This document shows, one piece after another, positions 12,675 to 25,030 of a DNA stretch of 64,000 nt. The position numbers and the translations under genes were made by a program. Every line of letters begins with the position of its first letter. Positions within the stretch are counted from its first letter, which is position 1. Under the pieces are notes generated by a model that worked only from the letters and a program-made list of their open reading frames with translations, had not been told where the DNA came from and searched no databases. The DNA is taken from positions 5,348,259 through 5,412,258 of the forward strand of contig OX442320.1 in the NCBI GenBank assembly GCA_949358305.1, in the 5' to 3' direction. The stretch comes from Strigamia acuminata. Taxonomy: Eukaryota; Arthropoda; Chilopoda; Geophilomorpha; Linotaeniidae.

Positions 12675-14196
12675 GCCTATGTATTATTGTTTTAATAAAA
12701 TAATTCCTGTTAATTTATTGGTAATATCAGATCCTGTATGTGTTTGTATTGTTCAATGGTGTATAGATTATGAATTGGCGCCCAGTGAGTTTTTGGCCGA
12801 TGAATTGTCGATCCGATAAATTGCCTGACCAATGAATCAACGCGCGATGAATGTACATCCGATTAACTGCCGAACAGATGAAGTGTGTTGAGAGCAAGAA
12901 AAAGCTTACTTTTTATTGCGTTAGGTTTAGCTATTTAGTCATTGTTTAATTGTTTAATTATTATGTTACTTTATCGTTCTCTTTGTATCTTCACTTTGTT
13001 GTAAATTAATGCTCTGTTGCCATGGTGATTCATGCCTTTTGAGAATTGCTGTTATTGCTCATTTCACATGTTATTGCTTACTTACTGTGTAAATTTCTTC
13101 ATTTTCATGTAATGTTTGCTTCTTGCTGTGTTTATTCTTAGGTTTTTGATGTTATTTCATGTTTTTCCAATATTCCTATGTTAAACCTAAATTAAGCCTT
13201 TTCTATGAACTGCTATTGTTATTAATAATGAATGATGCTGTGATTAAGTGCTGTTATTGTTTAAGGTTTCTTTGGTGATGAAATCTGTATTGTTGATGGA
13301 GTAAAGAGCTTGATTTCACACTGAGAAGATGTGTTTCTTTCTCTCCCCAACTTTGACCTGTGCCTTAGCTTCTAGAGCCCCTATGGCTAGTTAAGATAGC
13401 AATCCTCCTTTCCATCCCTCCAAGGTGGCTTCTGGGCAACTACATCACCTGTGAATTGGCTAAGTAATGAAATTACGCGACAAACTATCGCCCGAAGAAG
13501 TGTCACCAATCCAAAGGCACGTGTTACATTTGCATGTTTTACAGGAAGTAAGATTTATTCTATTTTTAGTATAGGTATATGCCAATACACTTGTATGCAC
13601 TGAACAATATCACGTCTATGTTACACAAAGTCATGTTGATTGGGATGTTGGTATAATTCTTGAAATTCTTATCTTTTTCAATCCTGGGAAACTGCTATGC
13701 AATATACCAATTTATTTGAACATGTTATCAGACTTCAACCACTTCAGAAGATGAAATGTTATTCTCAAACAAAATAGTTTTCATCACTTAAAAACAACTT
13801 TGATTGTAAATAAATCTGTTATTAATTGTTATAATAAAATAATTTATTTATAATGTCAAATTTTATGTCTCTTGTTATTTACAATGCTTTTTATTGTTCA
13901 TTGTTCTATGTTCTGTGTCACAGTTTATCACACATAATTTATTTTTGGTTGAGCCAATGCATCATAGATGGCAATCAACAACAACAAAACTGATAGTTGC
14001 TTGGTAACACCTCTTCCTGTTAGGTTTAGAGCATTTAATGTGAATTTAAAACCCCATCTGTTTCCTGTTTGTCACATAAGTCAGCAAATCTATTTTTTTC
14101 TTAGATTCACTAAATTTCAGTTACTCCCTTTTTGAATGCTGAAGAACTTCCAACCCATTCAGCCTTGAGCGCTTGACCTAATTTTAGCTGCTTGCC
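12675..14196. other. Spacer between NACHT1 and NACHT2
   Basis: No intact gene. It contains a relic copy of the NACHT1 3' end (13782-13850) and a block at 13959-14035 also found upstream of NACHT3. An unexplained stretch at 12770-12870 repeats GATGAATTGTC/GATAAATTGCC-like words, with a similar patch near 13455-13510. Confidence 0.6.
13782..13850 (+). pseudogene. Relic 3' end of a NACHT gene
   Basis: CATCACTTAAAAACAACTTT and the following TGATTGTAAATAAAT match the last codons, stop and polyadenylation region of NACHT1 (12639-12672) almost base for base, then AATAAAATAATT. No open NACHT coding sequence precedes it. Confidence 0.7.
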
Positions 14197-17100
14197 ATGG
14201 AAACAGAAAATGCAGAGGAAACAGGTATAAAATTACACTTGCAATGAAATATGTAACTTAATTACGTATTAATTCAATAGAGTGTCATCATCATGGTGAT
14301 CATTGCAATCACGGCATCTCAAGAGAGATTGGTACAACAATAAACTATATTAACATTGGTAATTGAATTATAATCTAGAAAAAAATCTCAAAAGACAATT
14401 TCTTTCCTGTACAAAACAGGATCCAAAATGTGGTTTCCTTGAGAAAAATAATTATCATTTTTTTTCTCTCTGTATGTTAAGATACTGTGCATCAGTTAAA
14501 TTCTTCAACATCATTGGAGGAGCATACACATGGATCGGCGGAAAATATTTACAATCAAAGTAAGTGTAAGAAAATATAAAATTATATATTTTACTCAAAT
14601 CTTTTGGTTTTACTCAATAGATGGCGTAACAGCGACATGTGAAACAGAAAATCAAAGTTTTTTCAGAAGAATTGTGAACCGGTTGATCTTGAGAGGTAGT
14701 TTTACTGAAAAAAATCATTCTTTTACTTTATTTTACCTTTATTTCCATTCTATTTATATTTAGATACTACGTTCGGTTTAAGACAAAAACTTCAATCATT
14801 TTATTTGGAATCGACATTGCCTTGTGTAGCGTGGTTAGACAGAGGTCAAGATTTGATAATCAGTGACTACTACACAGAATTGCAACTGGATACATCCAAT
14901 ACAATAATCCCAGTGGAAAAACTCTTTTTCAAAGTGCACAACAGGCGGCCACAAAGAATACTAATAGAAGGACAACCGGGTTACGGCAAAACGACATTAG
15001 CAACAAAAATAGTCAACGACTGGGCCAATGCAAGGAAATACATCAGGCATTTCAAATTAGCTTTCCTGTTACCTCTCAGAGAATTACGCGGAAGAAGTAT
15101 CAACGAAGTGTTCTCTGCGATTGCAAATCACTGTGGATTCAGTAATGTCAGCGGCGTTGCAAATATTATACAAAATAACATGTCAAACACGCTTTTAATA
15201 ATCGACGGATTGGATGAGTTATCGACAGTTGAACGTATGCCAATTTTAAAGCTATTATACAAACAAGTGTACGATGTAATGACAGTGATTGTAACATGCA
15301 GAACTGGTTTGTTTGCGCTCGAACACAATGAGCAAAATTTTTTATTTGGAGGCGTTTCCAAAAAGAAGGTGTTTTACGACGTTCGGATCCAAGTCTTAGG
15401 AATCGGAATTGAAGATAGAGAAAAATTTCTCCTGAAGTTCATTCCACAAACCACTGCAGACGACATCGTTAAACAAATGGAACACCTGACAAAACCCATG
15501 GGTTACCTGTTCAAATCTCCTCTGTTTTTAATTTTACTCGCATTCATGGCATCAAACAAGAACGATCTAACTACCCTAACGACCAAAACACAATTATTTA
15601 AGAAACTATTTAATTTCATCATCAAATACAGTATGAAAAATAACTACGATTCATTGGACAGTGAATTTGATCTATTTCAGATTGATTTGCCAGTAAACGA
15701 AATGCAAAAGACGATTCGAGAATTCGGAAACCAATCGTTGAAACAAATACTACAAAACAACTTGCAATTCGAATGCAATGCTTTGACAATGCAGGTTTAT
15801 CGTATGGGATTTCTCATTATACACAAAGAAACGTCGTCGTTCCAATCAACGAGTCACTACGAAGCATTTCATCTCTCCATCTTGGAATTTGCAGCCGCTT
15901 TTTCGATGTGGATGGATTATAAATGTTCAAGAAAGTCTCTTAGTTGCCTCCAGTCGCTTTACTTCAAATTAGAAAAGACTTCGCTCATTCCAACCTTTCT
16001 TGTTGGATTACTACAACACGATGCGTATGAATTTTTCCAACAACTTTCACCTCACGCCCACGTGTTTTCGGCATCCGAAGACATCATGTGGAATTTGCTT
16101 ACGGAGTGTCAAGCGAGCAGTAACTGCGAGTTAGGCTTATTTTCAATTTTGAAGGACTTTATTCCTCCTCATATTCACCAATGGAATGAGCAGTTCACGC
16201 ATTTTTACTTGACTGATTTTTTTGAAAAACTCATCCACACAGGAATCCAGAACGGAAAACTCAACCAGATCTACATCAACAATATGAATCCTACAAATTT
16301 ACCCCAAGACGTTGTAATACCTAGCTTGTGGGTGGATGTTTTCCCAATGGCACCTTACAAGTTGGAAAATTTACTAACAAACATCAAATGTAACAAACTC
16401 GCTCTTCGATTCAACATTGAGTACAGCCAGCACTTAGAAGAGGAAACAATGTGGAATTACATCCGTCATTTATCAACTCTTCCAACAGAATCGTGTTCGT
16501 TGTACATTGATGGCTTTATAGTTTACAATGCAATATACGATAAAATTGATAGCGTTGTCATCAAAAACATACGGTTTCACAACCTTCGAATAAACCTAAC
16601 TCCGGCCATCAAAAAAGATATAATAACAGTGTTGCTCCACAGAGATCAAATTGAAACTTTGCAACTAACGGTCAGTTATGTTCCACTTGATTGGAAACTA
16701 AACAATATTATGTGTGCTGCTGCCAATGCTTTAAATTTGCATTCGTTGCACGTAACTTCTAACATACCTGACTACGTTCCAATAGATTTGCACGAACTAA
16801 CTAACGGAGGGAAAAAGAAATACAACTGCCTAATCCTCAAACAAAGTCCAATATTATGCACAAAGCCATTGACAAACAAGGATTGCATCCATTCCTTGGT
16901 CATAAAAGAATCGTATCAAGAGTTTGATAAAAAGACTTTCCGAAGCATCGAAGGATTGTCTGCAATTGATCCCGTCATTTTGGAATGCGACACTTCTCTT
17001 TTCTACAAACTTCCGCAATCGTGGACCGGTTACATGTCGCTCAACGAGCTCTCTTTGTCCATGGACAGATCAAGCACTGAAATACAGTTTTGGAAGCGTT

Positions 17101-17648
17101 TATCATGCTGTAAAAACCTAAAAATGTTGGAACTAATGTTCCCACTTAACGGTGAAATGAAAACTCTAGTACCTATAAATGAAATTGTAACCTGTCTGCA
17201 ACAACTTTCCATCGAAAGGTTTTCGGTGTGGCGTGTCAGGGCTAAGTACGGTGTAACGCAGAAACTCATACAAGGTATTACAGATTCATTGCCTTGGTCG
17301 ATTAAAAATGGTATGTCAAAAAACCACCCGCTTAAGACAATAGACTTGGGTTCTTTTTTGACGGTAGACGATATAGACCAAGTTGAGAGTTTGTGCTCAG
17401 TGATAAAGGTTTTGCTGAACAGTTTGAAGCTGAATTACTTGGAAGCAGTAAACATAGTTACCCGAAATAAATCATTGTGGCATGCATTGATGCAGAAAAA
17501 TTTAATAGACAATTCCATTTTTCAAGTGACACATTTAATTCACGGAAGTTCAGATGATGACCCAGGTTATTATAAAATTTGGTACAACGCATTTTCATTT
17601 TTTTCGTACAATATATTTTGTATTAAATTAAATCAAGAAAAACTGTAA
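14197..17648 (+). CDS. NACHT/NLR-like receptor 2
   Basis: Same architecture as its neighbours: exons 14197-14224, 14281-14358, 14482-14559, 14621-14695, 14764-17648, all introns phase 1, 1047 residues. The last exon is 2885 nt, exactly as in NACHT3. Walker A GQPGYGKTT lies at about 156-164, Walker B LLIIDGLDEL and sensor VTCRTG follow, then the NLR-type FHLSILEFAAAF. The leader includes INYINIDTV and, only in this copy, a Cys/His cluster (CHHHGDHCNH) in exon 2. Leucine-rich C-terminal half. An acceptor-like TTTTAG just before the ATG suggests a 5' untranslated intron. Its job as an innate sensor is inferred from the NLR family; nothing here shows the ligand or effector. Confidence 0.88.
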
Positions 17649-17786
17649 TAACTTCATGTAGTGATAACTTATCTGTAAAGAAATTTGTAATTTTAGTAAT
17701 AATGATTCCTAAATAGACTTGTTTCATTAAAAATTGATGTTTTAACAATGAACTGATTGAGTAATCTAGTGTATAGTTCAGAAACT

Positions 17787-17870
17787 GCATCACAGATGGC
17801 AGTTAAGACCAGTCAAAACCGGTAGTCAAGGTTACGTTAGTGACTATACCTTTTTCCTGTTGGGCCTGTC
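17787..17870 (+). promoter_or_regulatory. Conserved upstream block of NACHT genes
   Basis: GCATCACAGATGGCA and a following CTTTTTCCTGTTGGGCC resemble 13959-14035 (GCATCATAGATGGCA and CCTCTTCCTGTTAGG) at the same relative place before the next gene. A duplicated promoter is the simplest reading. Confidence 0.4.
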
Positions 17871-18044
17871 CTCGCTATAAGCTGTAAGTGAAAGGTTTAT
17901 TCCCATATTAAATACAGGTTACAGTCAGTTTTCCCTAATATTTTTTGCTTACTATCTTAGGTGATGAAACAGTTGTTTCTGACCTATTAAAACTGTCAGA
18001 AGTAGAGTATTTTTCGAACACTGATCTATTTTTAGCAGACAGTT

Positions 18045-21000
18045 ATGGAAACAGAAATGTTAGAAGAAGGAGGTAGATTATCTTATCACGGTAAATAAAT
18101 ACACAATCTAACAGTTTTTTTGACATTTCAGGGTTGATTGGAACAACAGTAAATTACATTAACATTGGTAATTATATTAGAATTTCTAAAAACATTGATG
18201 ACTAATTTGTTTCCTGTTATTATCCATATTCTAGAAACTGTTCAACACTTGACCTCCGCAACAACATTGGTAAATCACCAAACACCAGTAGAAACAGCTA
18301 CCAATAAGAGTACGCTTAAAATAAATTAAATGCAAATCTATTTTAAACCTAACTTAAATACTTTCATTCTCTAGATGGTATTTTCCGAGGAATTATTAAC
18401 CGATTAATATCAACAGGTAGTAAAAGTTTATCAAATAAATTTATTCTTTTTTTATCACTAACTTTTTTCATTTATCTAAAATTAGATACTACACACGGTT
18501 TACGACAAAAATTGCAATCCTTTTACTCGGAATCCACGTTGCCGTGCATTGCTTGGTTAGATAAAGGCCAAGATCTGATGTTAGATGACTATTACACTGA
18601 ATTACAACTAAATACATCCAGCACGACTATCCCAGTGGAAAAAATATTTGCCAAAGTGAATAATAAAAGGCCGCAACGGATACTAATAGATGGACAACCC
18701 GGTTACGGGAAAACAACGTTAGTAACGAAGATAATCAGCGATTGGGCCAATTCAAGAAAATATATCAAGCACTTCAAATTAGCTTTTCTGTTACCACTCA
18801 GAGAATTAAGACAAAGAAATATCAACGAAGTAATTACTGATATCGCAACTCACTGTGGTTTCAGTGATATTACCAGCGTAAAACATATTATAGAGACCAA
18901 TGTATCAAATACTCTTCTAATAATTGATGGGTTGGATGAAGTTTCAACACTTGAACGAATGGATATTCTCAAGCTATTGTATAAACAAATATATGCCACC
19001 ATGACAGTGATCGTTACATGCAGAACCGGTTTGTTTGCATTGGAAAACGACGAACTAAATATGTTGTTTGGTGGTATATCTAAAAGGAAGATGTTTTACG
19101 AAGTGCGGATACAAGTTCGAGGAATCAGAATTAAGGACAGAAAAAAATTCTTGCTCAAGTTTATTCCACAAAACAGTGCGGATGATATAATCTATCAAAT
19201 TGAACGGCTGACAAAACCAATGGATGAAATGTTCAGATCCCCTTTGTTTTTAATTCTACTTGCATTCATGGCATCACAGAAGAATGATTTAACAACATTG
19301 ACAACCAGGACACAATTATTTAAAAAACTATTCAATTTCATCATAAGGTCTAGCGTTAAAAACACAATCCTTTCTTTGGATAGTGAATTTGATCTGTTTA
19401 AGGTTAACTCACAAATAAGTGACGTGCAAAAGACTATTCGAGATTTCGGAAAACTATCGCTAGAACATATTCACGAAAACAACTTGCAATTCGAATGCAA
19501 TGCTTTGACGATGCAGGTTTACCAGTTGGGATTTCTCATTATACACAAAGAAACATCATCGTTTCAATCAACCAGTCACTATGAAGCATTTCATCTATCC
19601 ATCCTGGAATTTGCAGCCGCCTTTTCAATTTGGATGGACTTTAAACAACAAACTATTGGATGCGCAGAAACCTCTCTTCGCTCTATCGGCTCGCTTTACT
19701 TCAAATTAGAAAAGACTTCGCTCATTCCCACTTTTCTTGTTGGATTATTCCACGACGAAGCCGATGAATTTTTCAAACAACTATTGCCAATCGCTCACAT
19801 ATTTTCAGCATCCGAAGACATCCTGTGGAACTTTCTGGCAGAATGTCAAGCTGGCAACAATTCCAACAAATTAGTGGCCATCTTGAATGATTTCATCCCA
19901 CCTCATGTCCATCTATGGAATGAGTTATTTTCTGATTTTTATTTGTCTGCTTTATTTAAGAATGTGATCAAGTGCGGAATTCAAAGCGGAAAACTTAAAC
20001 AGATTTATGTTAACTACGTACATCCTTCAATCCTTCCTCAAGACATAACAATACCAGAGTTGTGGATAGACGTTTTACCAAACGCACCTGTAATATTAGA
20101 AAACTCACTAAGAAATATCAAATGTCAAAACCTTTCTCTCCGGTTCAGTTTTGGGAGTAGCCAACTTTTGGATTATTCAACCATTTGGAGTTATATCTGT
20201 CTTCTATCCACTCTTCCAAAAGAATCTTGTTCATTGTACATAGATGGAGTCACCGTGTGTGACACAATCCACAAGCAAATTGGCAATGCTACCGTAAAGA
20301 AAATACAATTTAACAACTTCCGGATACATTTGACAAAAGCAATCCGCCAGGAGGACCTGATAACTGTTCTACTCTGCAGAAATCAAATTGAAACATTACA
20401 ACTAATGGTCACCGAATTATCATCCGAGATCAAACCAAACAACATTATTCGTGCTGCCGCCAATTCTTCAAACTTGCACACATTGCACGTGGTTTCAAAC
20501 ATAGCCGACTACTTTCCGATAGACTTATACGAACTTACAAACGGAGGTGAAAAGCACTACAATTGCATAATGCTCAAACAGAGTCCGTTATTGTGTAAGA
20601 AGCCGTTGATGAACAAAAATTGCATCAAATCAGTGATTATCAAAGAATCATATCAAAATTTTGAGAATAAGACTTTCAAAAGTGTTGAAGGATTGTCCGC
20701 CATTGATCCCATCGTTTTGGAATGTGACGCATGTGTTTTCGACAAACTCCCCCATTCATGGACCGGTTACATTTCACTCCAAGAGCTCTCTTTGTCAATA
20801 GACCAGTCAAGCATTGAGATAGAGTTTTGGAGACGGGTATCTCGATGTACCAATCTGAAAATGTTGGAACTGAATTTCCCGCTCAACGACCATGTGCATA
20901 CTTTAGCACCAATAGACGAAATAGTAAAGTGTCTTCAAGAACTTCCTATTGAAAGGTTTGCTTTGTGGCGCATTAACACAGAGCACAGCTTAAGTCAGAA

Positions 21001-21370
21001 ACTGATTCAAAGTATTGCAGATTCCTTGCCTTGGTCTATGGGAAATAAACTTAAAACAATAGGTTTGGGATCGTTCACAGTAATAGATGATGTGGAGCAA
21101 ATTGAAAATTTGTGCTCAGTTATTAAGATTTTGCTGAATTGTCTACAGCTCAATCATACTAAAGCATTAAATATAGTTACTAGAAACAAAACACTGTGGC
21201 ATGCTTTAATGCAGAAAAATTTAATCGATCATTCTGTTTTTCAAGTAACGCATTTAATTTATGGAAGTTCAGACGATGATCCAAATTATTACAAAATGTG
21301 GTATAGTACGTATACATTTTTGCCCTACTTCCAATTCTGCATCAAGTTAAAACAAGAACAAGTGAAATAA
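18045..21370 (+). CDS. NACHT/NLR-like receptor 3
   Basis: Exons 18045-18072, 18132-18167, 18235-18309, 18375-18416, 18486-21370; all phase 1; 1021 residues. Exon 1 (28 nt) and exon 5 (2885 nt) match NACHT2 in length. Leader: METEMLEEGG, then TTVNYINIETV, then FRGIINRLI. Walker A at about 130-138 (GQPGYGKTT), Walker B LLIIDGLDEV, sensor VTCRTG, and FHLSILEFAAAF. The shared tail is HLIYGSSDDDP. Protein similarity to NACHT2 is clearly higher than to NACHT1, so 2 and 3 look like the younger pair. The stop overlaps an AATAAA. Confidence 0.88.
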
Positions 21371-22779
21371 ATATTGGATCGGTTCGCCTTTGGCAACAGG
21401 AAGGACCTGGATGCACTCAAAACTGTGCACCACGAGAAACACAACCGGTCCAAGGTTGGATGGACAGAGTGGTCCATTTTTTTGCCAACATACAACGAAC
21501 CCAGATCTACATCGCAAAAATAATATATATATATATATTGTTTGACAGTCGAAACTCTTTATAATGAATCGCAAAGAACCAGAAAAATTGATTTGTTATA
21601 GCGAGAGTTCGTTAAAACAAATTAAATTTCATCATAAACAACATTATTTATTTATAAACATGCAAGTTTCATGTTAATTTTATCCCAATTCTTTAAAATT
21701 GTTAAAAATTGTAGAACGAAACAAATTAAACTCATCTGCTAAAATTGATGACTTCTTCCCATTGTCAATGGCATTAATAATGTTCAACTTGTCCAGTTTC
21801 CTCAGCATATCCGCAAGTGTGAACCAGGCTTTAGGCTAAGATACATATTTTTATCATATGTCAAACATTATTTATTATGTTCTATTAATTGCTATTGTTT
21901 AATTAATTTTTGATTTAGATATTTGTTATTAGATGATAAAAGTTTGTTTATTTTGACTCTATACTCTGTTGGAAAAATATGTAAACTGAGTGATAGATTG
22001 ATCACTCCTCGCATTGTTAAAATTAAACATGGAGTACACACATGAAGTGCAACATGTACCTGATGATTTTTCTTTGAATACACCAACACAGACTAAAGCT
22101 GCTTACACTATGGTCAACGGCAACTCTGCAACACATTCAAAAGTTTGTTTGTTGAAACAAAAGTTAGATCTGTTTTAACTACATTTTACACCCAGCAATA
22201 AGATAAACCAAGTTTGATTACACTAGACCAGGGGTCGGCAACAGGAAAAAAATTGTGTATTTATTGACTAAAGTAAGAAAACAAACACGCTTTGTTGCAG
22301 CGATGGATGTAATGCAAATAGGCTGTTGCTGAAGCGCTCTTTACTAAAGCAGCAAAGCCTGTTTAAAAGTTTTGCTGGAGTTTTAAGGGGCACCAATTTT
22401 GCAAGAAGAATAACTAATTAAATAAATGATGAATCAATACAAATTTCACCTGAGATTTACTTTATTATTAGATAAACAAAGTCACAAATTTTCAACGAAA
22501 AAAAATAGATAGAAAAAGAGCTTGTCCCTAAATCCGCATACTAGACATTCCTGAATTTCAGATTCTGTAAATGACTCAAACTAGTTGAAATATGCAATTT
22601 AGATCCACTGGAACAAAGGTGCGTCAGACCATAAATAAATTCACACATTCAAAGAAGAAAAGAAAGAAAATTCAACCTGAATTATTTCACCTTTGAACAA
22701 ACGAGCAACGTATTAAATCTCACCACCGGAAACATCATATCACTTCCAACCATCGGCTAAAAGAAACCAAATTCTCTCA
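21371..22779. other. Spacer with transposon remnants
   Basis: No gene. It holds a (TA)n run near 21522-21538, a truncated pogo-like element (21546-about 21830) and a hAT left end at 22229. Confidence 0.6.
21546..21830. mobile_element. Truncated pogo-like MITE
   Basis: It begins CAGTCGAAACTCTTTATAA and stays similar to the copy at 50945-51513 for about 280 bp, in the same orientation, then stops without its right end. More diverged than the two full copies. Confidence 0.75.
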
Positions 22780-24508
22780 ATGGCCCACCATCTGTTCATT
22801 TCAATTTTCATCGCGTTGACATTTAACGGTAACGACCAAGTCCAACTTAAAACACCTTTCTTTCACTTCATTAATCATTTTCAGAAATATCAACTCAATT
22901 CATCAACTTTAAACTCGCTTTAATCAATGATATCCGAGATCCCTGCATACATCGCAAGGGCTATAGTCCATATTCGGCCGCTGCAATCTACGATGACTGC
23001 ATCGAAGCTGCGATGGGAAATCTAAATAACGCATCAATCGAAGCAGTAATATCACTCATGTGCACGTAAGATGATGAAAATGTGATAAGAGTAGCTGCAT
23101 TCAAAAACTCTCTGACGTCATTCCCATTGAATAACATGGGAATGACGTCACACGTACGAACACGAAACGAGAGAAACGAGGCGTTTTAGAGTTTTTGAAT
23201 GCAGCTGGTGTTTTTATTGATAATAAGGGGTTTCATTAAATGAGCGATTACTTGATTACTTTGATTAGTCGATTACTTGATGTGTCATGTGACTGGATTC
23301 AACGTATTTAGGTTACAATTTAAACAATTCCGCCCATCGGAGCAATAATCACAATCAGATTTTTGTTGGTCCCTCAATAATTGAGTGATTATGATTATTG
23401 CAATAATCAACTAATCACAATAATCGCTCATTTAATGAAACCCCTTAATTACCATCCACAGGACTGACACGATTAAAGATTGCTACGGGAGCTTCAAAGA
23501 TGTTGTCTTGTCTTGTCTGTCCGAGAAAGCGGACGAGACAGTCGATCAAGTTATTGAAATGGAACTGAAAAAAATTGCCGCTTTCTGCAAAAATGATGCT
23601 GAATACTACAGAGGTGAACAAACCCAATCACAATTGTACACCCAATTCTGTTTTTCTTCAAAGGGTGTAGAAGGATTTCATGGTTATCTTTTGATTTAAT
23701 ACCGAAAAATATTTCTGTTTGTAATTTTCTACAACATATTTAGGAAATTCCCCCTGTTTGTTGTATAAGAAATATTTAGAAAATTTCCCCCGTTTGTTGT
23801 CTAGGGAATATTTAGGAAATTCCCCTAATTGTCTTGAAAATATTTAGAAAATTCCCATTGTTTAAGAAATATTTAGGAATTTCCCCTTGTTCAAGAAATA
23901 TTTAGGAAATTCTCCTTGTTTAATGTCTTCGAAATATTTAGAAAATTCCCATTGTTTGTTGTCTAGGAAATATTTAGGAATTTCCCCTTGTTTACAAAAT
24001 ATTTAGGAATTTTCCCTTGTTTAAGAAATATTTAAGAAATTTCCTTTGTTTCTTTTCAAAAAAATCCCATTGTTTGTTATCTAGGAAATATCTAGGGAAT
24101 TCCCTTTGTCTTTGTTTGTGGAACATATCTACTGTTTAAAAACAGGATTGGGTGTACAGTACATACTCATTTGATATAAATTGGTTTCTTTACAGTACTG
24201 GCGGACAAAACATCCTGCGATAAATACATTGAAGTTAGTTCAATGATGATTGAATGCCAGATACCTGTTGAATATCACGCCGCATCTGGGCATTTAGCAA
24301 CTCTTTTCAATAAAAAGAATTGCAAGTAAGATGAAATACAGAAAATGTTAACCATTTACTACCCAGATTTTAACTCAATAGGAAATATAATGTGTACAAT
24401 GAATGCTTAAAAGCTATCGATGTCGGATGTTTTGCCCACGAAGAAGCCTTCAAGAGATCATTTGATGCTTTCTACCGAGCATCTCCATGTGTTAATTTTC
24501 TAAACTAA
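22780..24508 (+). CDS. Secreted 12-Cys protein 1 (27 kDa glycoprotein/DUF1397-like)
   Basis: Exons 22780-22828, 22885-23065, 23462-23613, 24196-24325, 24382-24508; 212 residues. Signal peptide MAHHLFISIFIALTFN. Each of exons 2-5 carries three cysteines. Landmarks shared by the array: LALIND near the mature N-terminus, VVLSCLSE in exon 3, CKNDAEYY at the end of exon 3, LFNKKNCK at the end of exon 4, and C-terminal ECLKAIDVGC then RASPC. This order recalls insect 27 kDa haemolymph glycoproteins (DUF1397); the assignment is from memory of the motif pattern. Function of that family is poorly known. Intron 2 holds two MITEs and intron 3 a minisatellite. Confidence 0.78.
23093..23206. mobile_element. 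114-bp MITE
   Basis: Perfect 19-bp terminal inverted repeat AGCTGCATTCAAAAACTCT, with an inner inverted pair GACGTCATTCCCAT / ATGGGAATGACGTC. Lies in intron 2 of secreted 12-Cys gene 1. Superfamily not assigned. Confidence 0.8.
23224..23447. mobile_element. 224-bp palindromic MITE
   Basis: The ends TAAGGGGTTTCATTAAATGA and its complement form terminal repeats of 27 bp. In the same intron as the 114-bp MITE, 17 bp away. Superfamily not assigned. Confidence 0.8.
23720..24100. repeat. Minisatellite, core GAAATATTTAGGAAATTCCC
   Basis: About ten degenerate units of 30-50 bp in intron 3 of secreted 12-Cys gene 1. Each joins AATATTTAGGAAATT with CCCTTGTTTGTTGTC-like spacers. Confidence 0.85.
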
Positions 24509-24735
24509 TCTCCTGTTTCAATAAAGCAATAAAAACAATTAAAATTTCATACAAATCTAATTTGAGTTGAAACACCTCTTATACAGATGGGGGAAATTCA
24601 ACAAAAGAACAAAATAGAACTAGATTAGGCTTAAGTAATCTGATTAAACCGCCAATAGAAGGCACTCAGAAAATCCAATCAGCGCACGGAACAACGAATT
24701 AATACGAAATAACACACGGGGGAGAATGTCAATAG

Positions 24736-25030
24736 AGAGTTTGCGGGATGCATTTTTCCCTTATTTTGCTCCACAATCCACTATTTAAATAGTGTAGCAT
24801 GGAGCAAACAACCTTTAGTGTATCGTTTTGAACACTAAAATAAAATATAGCGCAGCCAATCCGGTAGTTTTCCACTATTTACGTCACAGAGCCTTTAAAT
24901 TTGGATTAGCAACGACCTCATTCGCCGCCATTTTGCAGCCCGCAAAAACTTAATTTATCATTTTTTCCTTACACTATTTTTATACTGTACAGTCTTAAAC
25001 TGTAAGGGGAAAATGCATCCCGCAAACTCT
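24736..25030. mobile_element. MITE between secreted 12-Cys genes 1 and 2
   Basis: Terminal inverted repeats of about 28 bp start AGAGTTTGCGGGATGCAT. Element of 295 bp, no coding capacity. The rest of 24509-25795 shows no gene; a C-run sits at 25562-25574. Confidence 0.8.

Noticed and set aside
8394-18167. RHIM-like INIG core in the NACHT leaders
   Set aside because: Unspliced reading gives NYINIG, but the final G belongs to a split codon. After splicing the residue is Glu or Asp (NYINI-E/D-TV), so the RHIM tetrad is lost.
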